Below are positions 45,265 to 55,936 of a stretch of DNA of 64,000 bases, in pieces. A program made the translations under genes and the position numbers. Numbering within the stretch: the first letter of the stretch is position 1; every line of letters begins with the position of its first letter. Source of the stretch: Pantoea sp. Mb-10 (GTDB lineage Bacteria > Pseudomonadota > Gammaproteobacteria > Enterobacterales > Enterobacteriaceae); NCBI RefSeq assembly GCF_021272205.1, contig NZ_JAJSDX010000008.1, positions 167,350 to 231,349 on the forward strand. Direction: 5' to 3'. The notes beneath the pieces are model-generated. The model saw nothing but the letters and a program-made list of their open reading frames with translations, made no database searches and was not told the origin of the DNA.

Positions 45265-45705
45265 TTAAAGCTGCGGATACCAGCTCGCCACCCACTCCTC
45301 GGCGGGATCTTCAGGAATCTCGTGCTCCAGTACATCGATCTCAAGACGATCGCCCACGCGTTTTGCACCTAACTCACTCAGCAGCGTCTCCAGCTGTTTG
45401 ATCGCGCCGCAAAACAGATCGTACTCGCGGTTGCCAATCCCCACTGCGCCAAAGCGCACGGCGGAAAGATCGGGGCGCTTTTCCTGCAGCGCGTCGAAAA
45501 AAGGCAGCAAATTATCGGGCAGCTCGCCTGCGCCGTGCGTTGAGGTCACCAACAGCCAAATACCTTCCAGCGGCACGTCATCCAGCTCTGGCCCGTGCAG
45601 CGTCTCCGTGGAGAAGCCTGCGTCCTGCAGTTTTTCTTCTAAATGTTCAGCGACGTATTCGGCGCTGCCCAAGGTGCTGCCGCTGATTAACGTAATATTG
45701 GCCAT
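45265..45705 (-). CDS. mioC: FMN-binding protein MioC
   Basis: The 146-residue flavodoxin-like protein has the phosphate-binding loop SGSTLGSAEYVAE, STHGAGELPDN, and GIGNREYDLFCGA around the flavin ring. It is implicated in biotin synthase activity in E. coli. I chose the ATG at 45705 by homology; the frame extends upstream past the DnaA box. Its transcript runs leftwards into oriC, as in E. coli. Confidence 0.96.
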   Translation of the reverse strand: MANITLISGSTLGSAEYVAEHLEEKLQDAGFSTETLHGPELDDVPLEGIWLLVTSTHGAGELPDNLLPFFDALQEKRPDLSAVRFGAVGIGNREYDLFCGAIKQLETLLSELGAKRVGDRLEIDVLEHEIPEDPAEEWVASWYPQL

Positions 45706-45762
45706 GATGCTCTCCCGCACTAAAGGCCAGCATTGTACGCTGTGATCAAGCGGTGATCCACC

Positions 45763-45771
45763 TGTGGACAA
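45763..45771 (-). promoter_or_regulatory. DnaA box in the mioC promoter region
   Basis: On the minus strand TTGTCCACA differs from the consensus box at one base. It lies about 60 bp upstream of the mioC start, where E. coli has a DnaA-repressed promoter. Confidence 0.65.
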
Positions 45772-45856
45772 CAGGGTTAATAGCAGAAAGCATCACGCGA
45801 CAAAGCGCACCCAGCATGCGATCTGTGCGGGATAACTCTATGCACAGAAAAGGGCG

Positions 45857-46318
45857 TTACGGCTTGATCGTGCGCATGATGGGGTTTTGCAGAGAGATCA
45901 ACGTCTCAGTGGACTGGATTTCATCAATGGTCTGGATCTTGTTGATCAACACCTGTTGTAGGGCATCGATCGAGCGGCACATCACCTTAATGAAGATGCT
46001 GTAATGGCCGGTGGTATACCAGGCTTCCACCACTTCATCCAACGCCTCCAGTTTGCGCAACGCGGCAGGATAATCGCGGGCGCTCTTCAGGATGATGCCA
46101 ATAAAGCAGCACACATCAAATCCCAGCTGGCGGGGATCAATCTCTACGCGCGTGCCCAGAATAATTCCTGCCTGGCGCATTTTTTCAACGCGCACGTGAA
46201 TCGTGCCGGGGCTGACGTTGAACTGTTTGGCGAGTTCAGCATATGCCGTGCGCGCGTTTTGCAGCAGCGCATTCAAAATGCCGCGATCAAGATTATCCAG
46301 TTGCACAGAGTCCGCCAT
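45857..46318 (-). CDS. asnC: Lrp/AsnC-family regulator AsnC
   Basis: The 153-residue protein has an N-terminal winged helix-turn-helix (LDRGILNALLQNARTAYAEL, VSPGTIHVRVEKM) and a C-terminal RAM effector domain (YTTGHYSIFIKVMCRS, IQTIDEIQSTETLI). In E. coli it responds to asparagine and activates the divergent asnA. Here asnA is missing from this position, and the upstream neighbour is ovoA on the same strand. Its target in this genome is therefore unclear. Confidence 0.96.
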   Translation of the reverse strand: MADSVQLDNLDRGILNALLQNARTAYAELAKQFNVSPGTIHVRVEKMRQAGIILGTRVEIDPRQLGFDVCCFIGIILKSARDYPAALRKLEALDEVVEAWYTTGHYSIFIKVMCRSIDALQQVLINKIQTIDEIQSTETLISLQNPIMRTIKP

Positions 46319-46390
46319 TATCCAGCCTCGTTAAGGTCATGTTGTGTGAGTGGGAAAGAATGTGCAGGAAATAAAAGAGGTAGGCAAGGT

Positions 46391-46417
46391 GCAGACCGCG
46401 TGGCTGCCGCGGTCTGC
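46391..46417 (+). terminator. Strong hairpin between ovoA and asnC
   Basis: A perfect 10-bp stem with a seven-base loop is followed by six T residues on the plus strand only (46421-46427). Read from ovoA (minus strand) the same stem has no T tract. It might terminate plus-strand transcription entering ovoA antisense, and less efficiently stop ovoA itself. Confidence 0.6.
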
Positions 46418-46425
46418 ACGCTTTT

Positions 46426-48573
46426 TTAGCGCTTACGCCAGAAAGTCAGCTGCGCTTGCGTGTGCTGAAACTTGCGCGCGGTCTCGCGGATCACAAACGG
46501 CACATCCTGCGGTGGCGCGATCTCCTCAAAGTCGTCGCGCAGCAAGCGCTGTAGCGCCTGATAGGTGGTCAGCGCTTCTCCGTTTTCACGAATGCCGCCC
46601 AGCCAGTTCTCCTTCGGCGTAAATTCTTCCAGCCAGGTATAAGGTGAAGAGAGCACCAGCATTCCACCCGCGCGAATCATCGGCGTGATGTCCTGCAAGA
46701 AGCGCGCTGGCTGACGCAGGCGATCGATCAGGTTAGACGCCAGTACCAAATCGTAGCGATTGGGCTGCGGCTTCAGATTGCAGGCATCGCCCTGGACAAA
46801 CTGAATGCGCTGCGCTTGCGCTTTACCCAGGCCAAAAGTATTGAGACGTACCTGACGATATTCCACCAGATCGCCCTCTTCCGGTACCACATAGCGGAAA
46901 TCTTCACCGGAGGTGAGCTGCAGCGCGACATCAATAAAGCGCGCCGAGTAATCCATGCCGGTGACGGCGTCAAAGTAGCGGGCCAGTTCAAAACTGGCGC
47001 GGCCGGTGGCACAGCCAATATCCAGTGCTTCACCACGCTGTTTACAGTGTGGCAGCAGTTTTTCTACCAAGGCCGCCGCGTAATTGGGCACGTTGAAATA
47101 AGAGGGGCCGTATTGGAAATCGAGGTACTGCGACACCATCCCATCGGTTTCGTAGGGATTTTGCGCCATGGTTTCCTGATGAGAGGAAACCACATAGCGG
47201 AAACCGGCGTGCTGGAAAAAGTGGCGACGAAAGGCGTAACGTGACGATTTCAGCGCCTCATTACCGGTGGAGATCCAGCTGCCGCCTTTAATAATGCTGT
47301 GCTTGCCGTCAAAAGTGGGCGTTGAGAAATCGTCATAAAGCGGATGCACTTTGAAGCCATCAAAGCCGTTGATCGGCGTAGTGGTCCACTGCCAGACGTT
47401 GCCGACGATGTCGTAAAATTCGCCTTGTGCGAAGCGATCCACCGGACAGGAGGAGGCCCACCAGGCGAGATTGATGTTGCCGGGCGTGCCGGGCGCGTCT
47501 GTCCAGTCTGGCTGATCGCCGTTAACCTGCTCACGTAGCTGCATCCACTCGGCTTCGCACGGCAGCTGAATTTGCTTACCGGTCTCCGCCGCCAGCCAGC
47601 GGCAGAATGCGGAGGCTTCCAGCTGATTCACCTCTGCGGGCCAGTCCCACGGCATAGGCACTTCTTCCGTCATCAGGCGCAGCTTAAGCTGTTCAGGCTG
47701 CGCAACGTCGCCGACCCAGAAGGTGGGCATCTGTGCCGCAGAAAATTCGCGCCAGCCCCAGCCTTCCTCATCCCACCAGCGGCGTTCGTCGTAGCCGCCC
47801 GCGGTGATAAACCGATAAAACTCCGCATTACTGACCAGCATTTTGCTGGCTTTGAACGGTTTAAGCTCGGTATGCAGGCGGCCATATTCGTTGTCCCAGC
47901 CGTACGTATCGTCGGTTTTACCCTGCTGCACGTGTCCGCCCGACAGGGCAACCAGCGTATTGTCGGGCACTGCCGCGCGGTCGTGACGGGCAAGTGGGCA
48001 GGCGGGCCAGTGCGGCTGTGATTTTACCCACGCTACGGGCAGCTGGCGAATCAGTACGCTGGACGTTTCCAGATGGATGCGTTCATGCTCAATGCCCATC
48101 AGAACCACCCATGCTGGGCTTTCCCAGGTAATAGGCAAATCCAGCGGCATGGTGCGGATAAAGTCACTGACGAGGCTTTTTACTTTGCCGCGATAATCGC
48201 GAACTTCCGCAACCGTCGGCCAGTCATAATGGCTCTCATCCAGATCGTCCCAGCTCATCTCATCCACGCCGATCGCCATCATCGCTTCGATGCGATCGTC
48301 CACGCGCTGTTCCAGATAGCGTCCCGCCATCAGTTTATTTACGTAAAACGTAGCGGTATGACCGTAGTAAAAGATCAGCGGATGCCGCAGCGAAATCGCC
48401 TTATTGAAATAGGCGCGTTCATCCTGCAGGCAGTCAAACAGGCTCTCGTAGAGCGTCCAGGTTTGCGTAAAGTAGGCCAGTAACTCGGCGCGCTTTTCGT
48501 CGCTGCTGGTGCCAGAAAGCCGAACGGTACGGGTCGGCGCGGGTAAGTGAGAGTGGGGATCGGCGGTGGTCAC
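46426..48573 (-). CDS. ovoA: OvoA: 5-histidylcysteine sulfoxide synthase / mercaptohistidine N-methyltransferase
   Basis: The 715-residue protein has three parts. A DinB-like N-terminal domain carries iron ligands His72 (YYGHTATFY) and His163/His167 (EHERIHLE). A formylglycine-enzyme-like sulfatase-modifying domain is marked by DIVGNVWQW and IIKGGSWIS. A C-terminal SAM methyltransferase (from about 480) has ALDIGCATGRASFEL at 516. The family joins cysteine to C5 of histidine using O2 and later N-methylates the imidazole to give ovothiol A. I chose the GTG at 48573 because GGAG lies six bases upstream; the frame runs on to 48630. It occupies the place of asnA, downstream of ravA-viaA. The lyase partner OvoB is not in the window. 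Confidence 0.94.
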   Translation of the reverse strand: MTTADPHSHLPAPTRTVRLSGTSSDEKRAELLAYFTQTWTLYESLFDCLQDERAYFNKAISLRHPLIFYYGHTATFYVNKLMAGRYLEQRVDDRIEAMMAIGVDEMSWDDLDESHYDWPTVAEVRDYRGKVKSLVSDFIRTMPLDLPITWESPAWVVLMGIEHERIHLETSSVLIRQLPVAWVKSQPHWPACPLARHDRAAVPDNTLVALSGGHVQQGKTDDTYGWDNEYGRLHTELKPFKASKMLVSNAEFYRFITAGGYDERRWWDEEGWGWREFSAAQMPTFWVGDVAQPEQLKLRLMTEEVPMPWDWPAEVNQLEASAFCRWLAAETGKQIQLPCEAEWMQLREQVNGDQPDWTDAPGTPGNINLAWWASSCPVDRFAQGEFYDIVGNVWQWTTTPINGFDGFKVHPLYDDFSTPTFDGKHSIIKGGSWISTGNEALKSSRYAFRRHFFQHAGFRYVVSSHQETMAQNPYETDGMVSQYLDFQYGPSYFNVPNYAAALVEKLLPHCKQRGEALDIGCATGRASFELARYFDAVTGMDYSARFIDVALQLTSGEDFRYVVPEEGDLVEYRQVRLNTFGLGKAQAQRIQFVQGDACNLKPQPNRYDLVLASNLIDRLRQPARFLQDITPMIRAGGMLVLSSPYTWLEEFTPKENWLGGIRENGEALTTYQALQRLLRDDFEEIAPPQDVPFVIRETARKFQHTQAQLTFWRKR

Positions 48574-48644
48574 AGTGAACTCCGTAAGCTGAATAAACAC
48601 AGCGGGTAATTCACTATAGCAAATATGCATTTCTGCAAGATGAA

Positions 48645-50105
48645 TTAGCGCCGCCAGCGCCGCAGCAGGCGGTTTTTGAGACCTGTCTCAAACCGCCAAA
48701 TATGATCGAATATCCGTAAAACCCCAGGCTTGCCGTGGGTCGACATGGCCACGGCGTGGAAACGTTGCTGATGGTGAAGCTGGCGCTGCTTGATGGTGGC
48801 AATGAGCGCGTCGGGCAGGCGCTGCGCAATAAAGTCAGAGACCACCACGGCATCGGCTTCTTGCCATGCGCTGCCCTCCATGCGTTTCACCACCTCGGCA
48901 AGGCAGGCCGCCAAATCGGTACCGCCGCGAAAGCGCTGGCTCAGAAAGCGAATCGCTTGTTCAATACCGTTATCGGCGGTGAGTTCGTAGCCAATCACGT
49001 CATGCGCGAACAGCATGATGTAGCAGCGACGCCGATCGGCTAGCGCCACTTTCAGCAGCGCAAGACAAAACGCTTTGGCACAGCGTTCGTTGAAGCCGCC
49101 CATGGAGCCCGACGTGTCCACGCAGACAATAAACGGCCCGCGCGGCTGCGCCTCATGCTGCTGGTGGCTGACCGGACGGAGCGATACGCTATCATGCCAG
49201 GCGTCGCCCTGCAGCCGATACGTCAGCAGCCGTTTTTCAACCAAACGGCGATAAAACTCCAGTTCCAGCTCGCTGATGCTGAGCGCCGCCAGCTCCGGCG
49301 GCAGCAGGCGCAGCACATCGTCGCTTTGATGCAGCCCGCTGACCTCTTCTGGCACGTTATCCGGCTCGCGTACTAACTGATGAAATGCTTCCAGCGGCGC
49401 CTCCTGCGACGGCACCGACTTTGCCTCGCGGCTGCGCCCCAGCTGCTGTGCCAGTTGCATCAGCTCGGGTTGCTGCGCCAGAAAATCACCAAATTGCACG
49501 ATTAATTGGGCGTCACCCGGCTGCAATGACGTTTTGCTGAGATCCCACAGGCGCCCGGCCGCGGCTTCATCATCATCGGTTAAAATCGGTGCCAGCTGAC
49601 CGCTGATCGCCATCTGCTGTTGCAGTTCGGCCATCAGTCGCTCGCGCTGCTCTTCCAGGATCGATTCATTGAGGGTCAGGGTTTGCAGCGTCAGGCTGAG
49701 CCGCCAGCGCTGTAGAAACAGCGTATGCTGCGCGTTACTGAGCTGGGCATGGTCGGTGTGCAGCAGCAGTTTGCTGGCATCGGCGATAAAAGGGGAAGCC
49801 AGGTGAGTCAGCTGGTGCATGATCGCCGGCAGCTGTTTTGAAAAAGCAGCGGTGTCGATCAGCTGCATCTGTTGAAACAGTTGAAACTCTTGCGCCAGCG
49901 CTTCAGGCACCGGCGTGGCGCGGATCTGATCAGCGATCTCATGTCGCCAGCGTGGGAGATCGAGCATCAGCGCCTGCTTCATGCGAGGGAATTTTTCAAA
50001 GAACAGCGCCAGCTGTGGAGACGCCAACAGCGCGATGATCAGGTCTTCGATAAGCTCCGTTTCCCCGATGGAGAGCAGCGCGCTCAGCGACTCCAGTGAA
50101 ATCAT
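48645..50105 (-). CDS. viaA: VWA-domain protein ViaA
   Basis: The 486-residue protein has an N-terminal helical region and a C-terminal von Willebrand A domain with the MIDAS motif [15 protein letters not shown]. It matches E. coli ViaA. It partners the MoxR ATPase RavA; the pair is linked to respiratory complexes and aminoglycoside sensitisation in E. coli. Its ATG overlaps the ravA stop as ATGA. It ends 71 bp before the ovoA start on the same strand, so co-transcription with ovoA is possible. Confidence 0.96.
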   Translation of the reverse strand: MISLESLSALLSIGETELIEDLIIALLASPQLALFFEKFPRMKQALMLDLPRWRHEIADQIRATPVPEALAQEFQLFQQMQLIDTAAFSKQLPAIMHQLTHLASPFIADASKLLLHTDHAQLSNAQHTLFLQRWRLSLTLQTLTLNESILEEQRERLMAELQQQMAISGQLAPILTDDDEAAAGRLWDLSKTSLQPGDAQLIVQFGDFLAQQPELMQLAQQLGRSREAKSVPSQEAPLEAFHQLVREPDNVPEEVSGLHQSDDVLRLLPPELAALSISELELEFYRRLVEKRLLTYRLQGDAWHDSVSLRPVSHQQHEAQPRGPFIVCVDTSGSMGGFNERCAKAFCLALLKVALADRRRCYIMLFAHDVIGYELTADNGIEQAIRFLSQRFRGGTDLAACLAEVVKRMEGSAWQEADAVVVSDFIAQRLPDALIATIKQRQLHHQQRFHAVAMSTHGKPGVLRIFDHIWRFETGLKNRLLRRWRR

Positions 50106-51598
50106 TTTCGCGCCTGTTTCAGCTGTTCCGCCACGTTCTGGAGGCTGGTTTCAATAAGGGCCAGCCACTCATCGCTGATGAACAAACAGCGCTGGTGCTG
50201 GCTAAACAGCGTGCGCTGCGCGCGCAGCTGGGTCTCCAGTGCATCGTAGGCTTCCTGAATTTCCTGCGGCACGGCCTGGCTGTTTGCGGCGCCCGGTAGC
50301 GTCAAACGGGTTGACTGCAAACTGGTGTCACGCAGCGTGAGGCAATGGTGGCTATCCACCAGCAGATCCAGCGTTTGCGCAAAGCCAATGCCATTGAGCT
50401 TGCCGCGTATATCGCCGCCTTTCAGCAGCCACTGTTCCAGCGCTTCTCGTCCCACCACCACGTGTGAAACCTGGATATCGTGCAACAACAATGGCTGCTG
50501 CAGCATCAGCGTCAGCGAATCTTCGATCAGCGAGGCGGGCAGTGCGTAGTGCGGCTTGCGGCTAAACATGCTGCTGTGTTTTTCCAGCGTAAGCGCCTGC
50601 GCCACGCTCTGCTGCTGTTGCAGCGTCAGCCGCCGCGCGTTTATCTGCTGCAGCGTGTGCAGTAGCGACTGCTGCTGCCAGGCGTGCTGCGTCATCAGAG
50701 CATTGAGTTCACTGTCCAGCAGCTTCATGGAGGCAACATCGTGCCACAGGCAATCTTTGAGCAGCACCAGATCAATCGGCGCAATTGCTGTGCGACCGCT
50801 GTAAAACGCGCTGGCTTGTAAAAGATGAATGGCTTTTTTCCAGCGGCGATCGGAGATGTAGGGCGCGTTCGGCAAATTTTCCAGCTGCTGACGCAGCTGA
50901 TAAATCAGCTCAAACACGTGATCGGGCAGCGCCACCTGGGTGATGCCTTTTTGCCACTGCTGGTACTCTTCATCGCTGATACGCAGCGCTTCTGCTACCG
51001 GATTATCATTTTCATCCTGCTGGTGGGTGAGCAGGCTACGGAAATTCTGCTTTTCATGTACGTTGTCCAGCCACAGCCGAATCAGCATGCGGTCATACAG
51101 CGCCTCCAGTCCGCTGTCGGCTTCCGGCAGCTCATTGGAGGCGGTCACCAGCAGACGCATGGGGATTTTTTCTTCGCAGTCGCCGTTGCGAAAGCGGCGT
51201 TCATTGATGGCAGTGAGCAGCGTGTTCAAAATTGCCGGGCCCGCCTTCCAGATTTCATCGAGAAAAACGATCTCGGCATCGGGCAGATAGCCCTTGGTCA
51301 ACCGCTGATAGCGGCCCTCATCTTTGAGCGCCTGAATGGACAAAGGGCCAAACACCTCTTCCGGGGTGGAGAAACGGGTCATCAGATATTCAAACGCGCG
51401 GGCGTGCTGGAAGGCGTATTTCAGGCGGCGGGCTATCAGGCTTTTGGCGATGCCCGGCGGCCCGAGCAAAAAGACACTTTCACCACTCAATGCCGCCAGC
51501 AGGCAGAGCCGAATCGCATGATGCCGTTCATACAGCCCCTTTTCCAGGGCGTTACTCAGGCGAGAAATTCTTTCTGCCAAAAGATGGGGTTGAGCCAT
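50102..51598 (-). CDS. ravA: MoxR-family AAA+ ATPase RavA
   Basis: The 498-residue ATPase has Walker A GPPGIAKS, Walker B VFLDEIW, sensor 1 around [11 protein letters not shown], and a C-terminal region with the LARA-type domain that binds LdcI in E. coli. The ATG at 51598 gives the E. coli-like start [15 protein letters not shown] two codons upstream (51604) has better spacing from AAGGAC and could be used instead. It is coupled to viaA by a four-base overlap. Confidence 0.95.
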   Translation of the reverse strand: MAQPHLLAERISRLSNALEKGLYERHHAIRLCLLAALSGESVFLLGPPGIAKSLIARRLKYAFQHARAFEYLMTRFSTPEEVFGPLSIQALKDEGRYQRLTKGYLPDAEIVFLDEIWKAGPAILNTLLTAINERRFRNGDCEEKIPMRLLVTASNELPEADSGLEALYDRMLIRLWLDNVHEKQNFRSLLTHQQDENDNPVAEALRISDEEYQQWQKGITQVALPDHVFELIYQLRQQLENLPNAPYISDRRWKKAIHLLQASAFYSGRTAIAPIDLVLLKDCLWHDVASMKLLDSELNALMTQHAWQQQSLLHTLQQINARRLTLQQQQSVAQALTLEKHSSMFSRKPHYALPASLIEDSLTLMLQQPLLLHDIQVSHVVVGREALEQWLLKGGDIRGKLNGIGFAQTLDLLVDSHHCLTLRDTSLQSTRLTLPGAANSQAVPQEIQEAYDALETQLRAQRTLFSQHQRCLFISDEWLALIETSLQNVAEQLKQARK

Positions 51599-51853
51599 AA
51601 TCACATCATTGTCCTTCTGAACCTTGAGCCGTCACATTCTGGCGAGCGCAATACTCTACTGATTATCATGCGTGAAAGCGTTGATAGCCGTCAGCTTTTT
51701 TGTTTCAGAAGGTTGAAACGCAGTAACGTGCGGGTTTCGTAAGGCTTTTTGGCCCAATGTCGGCGAATTAACGGGTTGATAAGCGGATAATCACGCTTTT
51801 GAAAAGTGGGTTTTTTTGGGAATATGTGCATACTGTGCGCTTTTTGATGATGA

Positions 51854-51881
51854 GAGCGAAACGTTACGGCCTCTTTCGCTC
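51854..51881 (+). other. Inverted repeat in the kup leader
   Basis: A perfect 8-bp inverted repeat, GAGCGAAA with TTTCGCTC and a 12-base spacer, lies just before the purine-rich kup ribosome-binding region (51883-51890). It could form an mRNA hairpin next to the Shine-Dalgarno or be an operator. Its left part also resembles a LacI-family half-site (GCGAAACGTT). Confidence 0.55.
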
Positions 51882-51897
51882 CTGAAAAAGACAACCT

Positions 51898-53766
51898 ATG
51901 AGCTCGGATAAGAAACAGTCCCTTGGCGCCGTCACGCTGGCCGCAATTGGCGTGGTGTATGGCGATATCGGCACCAGCCCACTCTATACCTTACGCGAAT
52001 GTCTTTCGGGACAGTTTGGCTTTGGCGTGGAGCGTGATGCGGTCTTTGGCTTCCTTTCCCTGATTTTTTGGCTGCTGATTTTGGTGGTGTCGCTGAAATA
52101 CATCAGCTATGTCATGCGCGCGGACAACGCGGGAGAAGGCGGTATTCTCACCTTGATGTCGCTGGCGGGACGCAACACCGGCGCGCGTGCTACCGCCATT
52201 CTGGTCATCATGGGCTTAATTGGCGGCAGCTTTTTCTATGGCGAAGTGGTGATCACGCCCGCCGTGTCAGTGCTGTCGGCGATGGAAGGGCTGGAAATTG
52301 CGGCCCCGAGCCTGGATACCTATATCGTGCCGCTGGCCATTGCGGTGCTGACGCTGCTGTTTATCATTCAAAAGCACGGCACCGGTATCGTTGGAAAGCT
52401 GTTCGCACCGGTGATGCTCTTGTGGTTTATCGTCCTCGCCTTACTGGGCGCGCGCAGCATCATGGGCAATCCAGAAGTGCTGCAGGCGTTGAATCCGAGC
52501 TGGGCGGTGCATTTCTTTATCGAATACAAAAAAGTGTCGTTCTTTGCGCTCGGCGCGGTGGTATTGGCCATCACCGGCGTTGAAGCACTCTACGCCGATA
52601 TGGGGCATTTTGGTAAATTGCCGATCCGTCTGGCGTGGTTTGCGGTGGTGCTGCCGTCGCTGGTGCTTAACTACTTTGGTCAGGGTGCGCTGCTGTTAAA
52701 GCATCCCGAAGCTATTAAAAACCCCTTTTTCCTGCTGGCCCCGGACTGGGCGCTGATCCCGATGCTGATTTTGGCGACGCTGGCAACGGTGATCGCTTCA
52801 CAGGCGGTGATCTCGGGCGTGTTCTCGCTGACCCGTCAGGCGGTGCGCCTGGGCTATCTGCCGCCGATGCGTATTGTTCATACCTCGGAAGAGGAGTCGG
52901 GGCAGATTTACATTCCGGTGATTAACTGGCTGCTCTATTTCTCGGTCTTGATTGTGATTATCGGCTTTGAGCACTCCAGCAACCTGGCGGCGGCCTATGG
53001 CATCGCCGTGACCGGCACCATGGTGCTGACCGCGATCCTGTGCGCCACCGTGGCGATTCAGAATTGGCACTGGAACCGCTATCTGGTCGGCCTGCTGCTG
53101 GCGGGCATGCTGTGCATTGACGTGTCGCTGTTCTCCGCGAACCTGGTCAAAATCTTCTCGGGTGGCTGGTTGCCGCTGACGCTAGCCCTGATCATGTTTA
53201 TCGTGATGACCACCTGGAAAAGCGAGCGCTTCCGCCTGCTGCGCCGTATGCACGAGCACGGCAACTCGCTGGAAGCGATGATCGCCTCCCTGGAGAAGTC
53301 ACCGCCGGTACGCGTGCCGGGCACGGCCGTGTATATGTCGCGCGCGCTGAACGTGATTCCCTTTGCTATGTTACATAATCTCAAACATAACAAGGTGTTG
53401 CATGAGCGCGTGGTGCTGCTCACGCTGCGAACCGAAGATGCGCCTTATGTCCATAACGTGCGCCGTGTGACCATTGAGCAGCTGTCGCCGACCTTCTGGC
53501 GCGTGGTGGCGAGCTACGGCTGGCGAGAAACGCCCAACGTTGAAGAGATATTCCACCGCTGTGGCTTAGAGGGGCTTAACTGCCGGATGATTGAAACCTC
53601 GTTCTTTATGTCGCACGAGTCACTGATTATCGGCAAGCGGCCTTGGTATTTACGGCTGCGTGGCAAGCTGTTCCTGGCGCTACAGCGTAATGCGCTGCGC
53701 GCACCGGATCAGTTTGAGATCCCGCCTAACCGCGTGATCGAGCTCGGTACGCAGGTGGAAATTTAA
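51898..53766 (+). CDS. kup: Low-affinity potassium uptake protein Kup
   Basis: The 622-residue protein has 12 predicted transmembrane segments followed by a soluble C-terminal domain. It has the same length as E. coli Kup and shares [53 protein letters not shown] and the ending [13 protein letters not shown]. It is an H+/K+ symporter that also admits caesium in E. coli. It is divergent from ravA. Confidence 0.98.
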   Translation: MSSDKKQSLGAVTLAAIGVVYGDIGTSPLYTLRECLSGQFGFGVERDAVFGFLSLIFWLLILVVSLKYISYVMRADNAGEGGILTLMSLAGRNTGARATAILVIMGLIGGSFFYGEVVITPAVSVLSAMEGLEIAAPSLDTYIVPLAIAVLTLLFIIQKHGTGIVGKLFAPVMLLWFIVLALLGARSIMGNPEVLQALNPSWAVHFFIEYKKVSFFALGAVVLAITGVEALYADMGHFGKLPIRLAWFAVVLPSLVLNYFGQGALLLKHPEAIKNPFFLLAPDWALIPMLILATLATVIASQAVISGVFSLTRQAVRLGYLPPMRIVHTSEEESGQIYIPVINWLLYFSVLIVIIGFEHSSNLAAAYGIAVTGTMVLTAILCATVAIQNWHWNRYLVGLLLAGMLCIDVSLFSANLVKIFSGGWLPLTLALIMFIVMTTWKSERFRLLRRMHEHGNSLEAMIASLEKSPPVRVPGTAVYMSRALNVIPFAMLHNLKHNKVLHERVVLLTLRTEDAPYVHNVRRVTIEQLSPTFWRVVASYGWRETPNVEEIFHRCGLEGLNCRMIETSFFMSHESLIIGKRPWYLRLRGKLFLALQRNALRAPDQFEIPPNRVIELGTQVEI

Positions 53767-53775
53767 CGCGGCGCC

Positions 53776-55107
53776 TCACCAACGCAGCGTGACGCGCAGC
53801 CCTTGCGGCACGGCATGACCAAATTCAAGACGCATGCCGTGCAGCTGAGCAATGTTTTTCACGATGGATAAGCCTAAGCCGCTGCCAGTCTGCGCCTGGC
53901 CCGGCGGTCGCCAGAATCGTTCCCCCAACCTCTCCCGCTGCTGCTCGCTAACGCCTGGGCCATTATCTTCCACGGTGAGGCGGCGCGCGGCCAACGTCAG
54001 CTGAATCTGCGTACCCGCAGGTGCATAGCGCAAGGCGTTATCCAGTAAATTCCGCAGCAGCAAACTCAGCAGCAGCGGATGACCGTTCATCACTGGCTGC
54101 GCCTGAAGGTGGAGCCGTATCTGCATGCCCTGCGCGTCGGCCTGCGACATCTGTTCAGCGATGGCGCTTTGTAGCAGCGTGGCCCAGGATACCGACTGAA
54201 ATTCGCTGCGTAAGTCATCGGCCTCCACACGCGACAGCGTCAGCAGCTGATCCACCAGTCGCGTGGCGCGTGCAATACCGCTGTCGAGCTGGTGTAGCGC
54301 CCGTTGGCGCATCGGTTCATCATCGTCCGCCAGTTGAATCACCTCGCTCTGCACCCGCAGCGCCGCCAGCGGACTGCGCAGTTCATGGGCCGCATCGGCG
54401 GTAAAGCGGCGTTCGCGTGCCACCTGCTGCGCGGTTCGGCTGAACAGGTCGTTGAGCGCGGCCAACAGCGGTTTCACTTCATTGGGTACGCCTTTCGTGG
54501 CAAGCGGCGTCGCATCGTCCGGTTGGCGCTGGTGGAGTGACGCGGTAAGACGTTTCAAGGGACGCAGTTCGAACCACACCAGCGCTAGCAGCAGCAGTAG
54601 CATTAACGGCATAGCGATCAGCCACGGCAGTAAGCTGCTGAGCGCCAGATCGCGCGTCATGTCATCGCGGTATTCCCACTCCTGCCCTACCGCCACGCGG
54701 TAGCGCTTGTCCGCCGACGAGAGCCACAGCAGCCGCCAGCGGTCGTCGTCGTCTTCTAATTGATCGTCTTGAAACCCATCGTGCTGGGGGTCGAAACGAA
54801 TATCGCGCCCGTTCTCACCGTCGTTGAGCAGCGGTTCGCCCGCGGCAGTAAACAGCGCAAAGGCCAGCGCGTCATCATCCTGTTTACCGCGATGATGACG
54901 CAGCAGACGCTTGGTTTTTGGCAGGGCGTATTCGTGCAAATTATTGGGGTCGAGCGCCAGCAGGCGTTTGGCGAACAGCATCTGCTGGGTATCAAACAGC
55001 GTGTTCACGTTGTCGCGCGTTTGCTGCCAGGCGCGCAGGCCAGCCAGGCTGCCGCACATCAGGATCAGCAACACAACGCCGACGGCGAGACGCAAAAACA
55101 GGCTCAT
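53776..55107 (-). CDS. qseC: Sensor histidine kinase QseC
   Basis: The 443-residue inner-membrane kinase has two transmembrane segments (about 5-25 and 160-180) around a periplasmic domain with acidic stretches ([11 protein letters not shown]). A HAMP-like linker, the H-box [16 protein letters not shown] and the ATPase boxes [15 protein letters not shown] and GSGLGLSIV follow. Shared [11 protein letters not shown] and [11 protein letters not shown] identify QseC. Its start overlaps the qseB stop (ATGA). E. coli QseC responds to catecholamines and cross-talks with PmrAB. Confidence 0.93.
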   Translation of the reverse strand: MSLFLRLAVGVVLLILMCGSLAGLRAWQQTRDNVNTLFDTQQMLFAKRLLALDPNNLHEYALPKTKRLLRHHRGKQDDDALAFALFTAAGEPLLNDGENGRDIRFDPQHDGFQDDQLEDDDDRWRLLWLSSADKRYRVAVGQEWEYRDDMTRDLALSSLLPWLIAMPLMLLLLLALVWFELRPLKRLTASLHQRQPDDATPLATKGVPNEVKPLLAALNDLFSRTAQQVARERRFTADAAHELRSPLAALRVQSEVIQLADDDEPMRQRALHQLDSGIARATRLVDQLLTLSRVEADDLRSEFQSVSWATLLQSAIAEQMSQADAQGMQIRLHLQAQPVMNGHPLLLSLLLRNLLDNALRYAPAGTQIQLTLAARRLTVEDNGPGVSEQQRERLGERFWRPPGQAQTGSGLGLSIVKNIAQLHGMRLEFGHAVPQGLRVTLRW

Positions 55108-55766
55108 TCTGCTGCTCCCAGCATGTAGCCAACGCCATGCACGGTGCGAATAAACGCGCTGCCCAATTTCTTACGCAGATGGTGAATGTGCACTTCGACG
55201 GCGTTGCTGGAGACGTCATCGTCCCAGTTGTAGAGCTTCTCCTCCAGCTGGGCGCGCGTCAGGACGCGTCCGGGATGGCGCAGAAACAGCTCCAGCAGCG
55301 CCAGTTCGCGGCTCTTGAGCGCGATGGCCTCGCCGTCCAGCCAGACACAGTGGCTGGACGGTGCCATCACGACGTTGCCATGGCGCAGCTCGGGCTGCAG
55401 TTGACCGTGGCGGCGACGAATCAGCGCTTCCAGGCGCGCGGCCACTTCCGTCAAGGCAAACGGTTTACACAAATAGTCATCGGCGCCAAGCTGTAATCCT
55501 TGTACGCGCTGATCCAGCGCATCGCGCGCGGTAAGAATCAGCACCGGCACGTCTGCCCCTTGCTGGCGCCAGTCACGCAGGATGGCTAATCCGTCACGCT
55601 CTGGCAGCGATAAATCGAGGATCACGGCATCCCACGGGGCCGCGTCCAGGGCGCGATAGCCCGCTTCGCCCGAAGCGAACCAGTCCACGCTAAACCCCAG
55701 CTTGGTCAATCCGACTTTCAACCCGTCGCCAATGATCGCGTCATCTTCAATTAACATAATACGCAT
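55104..55766 (-). CDS. qseB: Response regulator QseB
   Basis: The 220-residue OmpR-family regulator has a receiver domain with acidic pocket EDD, phospho-acceptor Asp in [12 protein letters not shown], and Lys in CKPFA. The DNA-binding winged helix is in [13 protein letters not shown] and [15 protein letters not shown]. It is the first gene of qseBC and is divergent from ygiW, as in E. coli. A direct-repeat site suited to QseB/PmrA lies between them. Confidence 0.95.
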   Translation of the reverse strand: MRIMLIEDDAIIGDGLKVGLTKLGFSVDWFASGEAGYRALDAAPWDAVILDLSLPERDGLAILRDWRQQGADVPVLILTARDALDQRVQGLQLGADDYLCKPFALTEVAARLEALIRRRHGQLQPELRHGNVVMAPSSHCVWLDGEAIALKSRELALLELFLRHPGRVLTRAQLEEKLYNWDDDVSSNAVEVHIHHLRKKLGSAFIRTVHGVGYMLGAAE

Positions 55767-55863
55767 GCGTTCTCCTTTGCTCTCTGCGCCGTTATACGAA
55801 GCGATTTAGTGCAAGTACAGTATTTATCGCCGACGTTAGCTTATTTTTACTCAATGATAAGCC

Positions 55864-55880
55864 CTTAAGATCCTGTTAAG
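55864..55880. promoter_or_regulatory. Predicted QseB (PmrA-type) operator
   Basis: CTTAAG-N5-GTTAAG is a direct repeat with 11-bp phase in the qseB-ygiW intergenic region. It matches the pattern bound by PmrA/QseB-type regulators and lies about 60 bp upstream of the ygiW start. Confidence 0.72.
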
Positions 55881-55936
55881 AACGCTGTGCTTTACTCATG
55901 GACGTAACCTTTCCCTTTCCCAACAGAGGCAGGCAA

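Noticed and set aside
51691..51894. 67-residue minus-strand ORF upstream of kup
   Set aside because: There is no homology that I can recognise. It occupies the ravA-kup promoter region.
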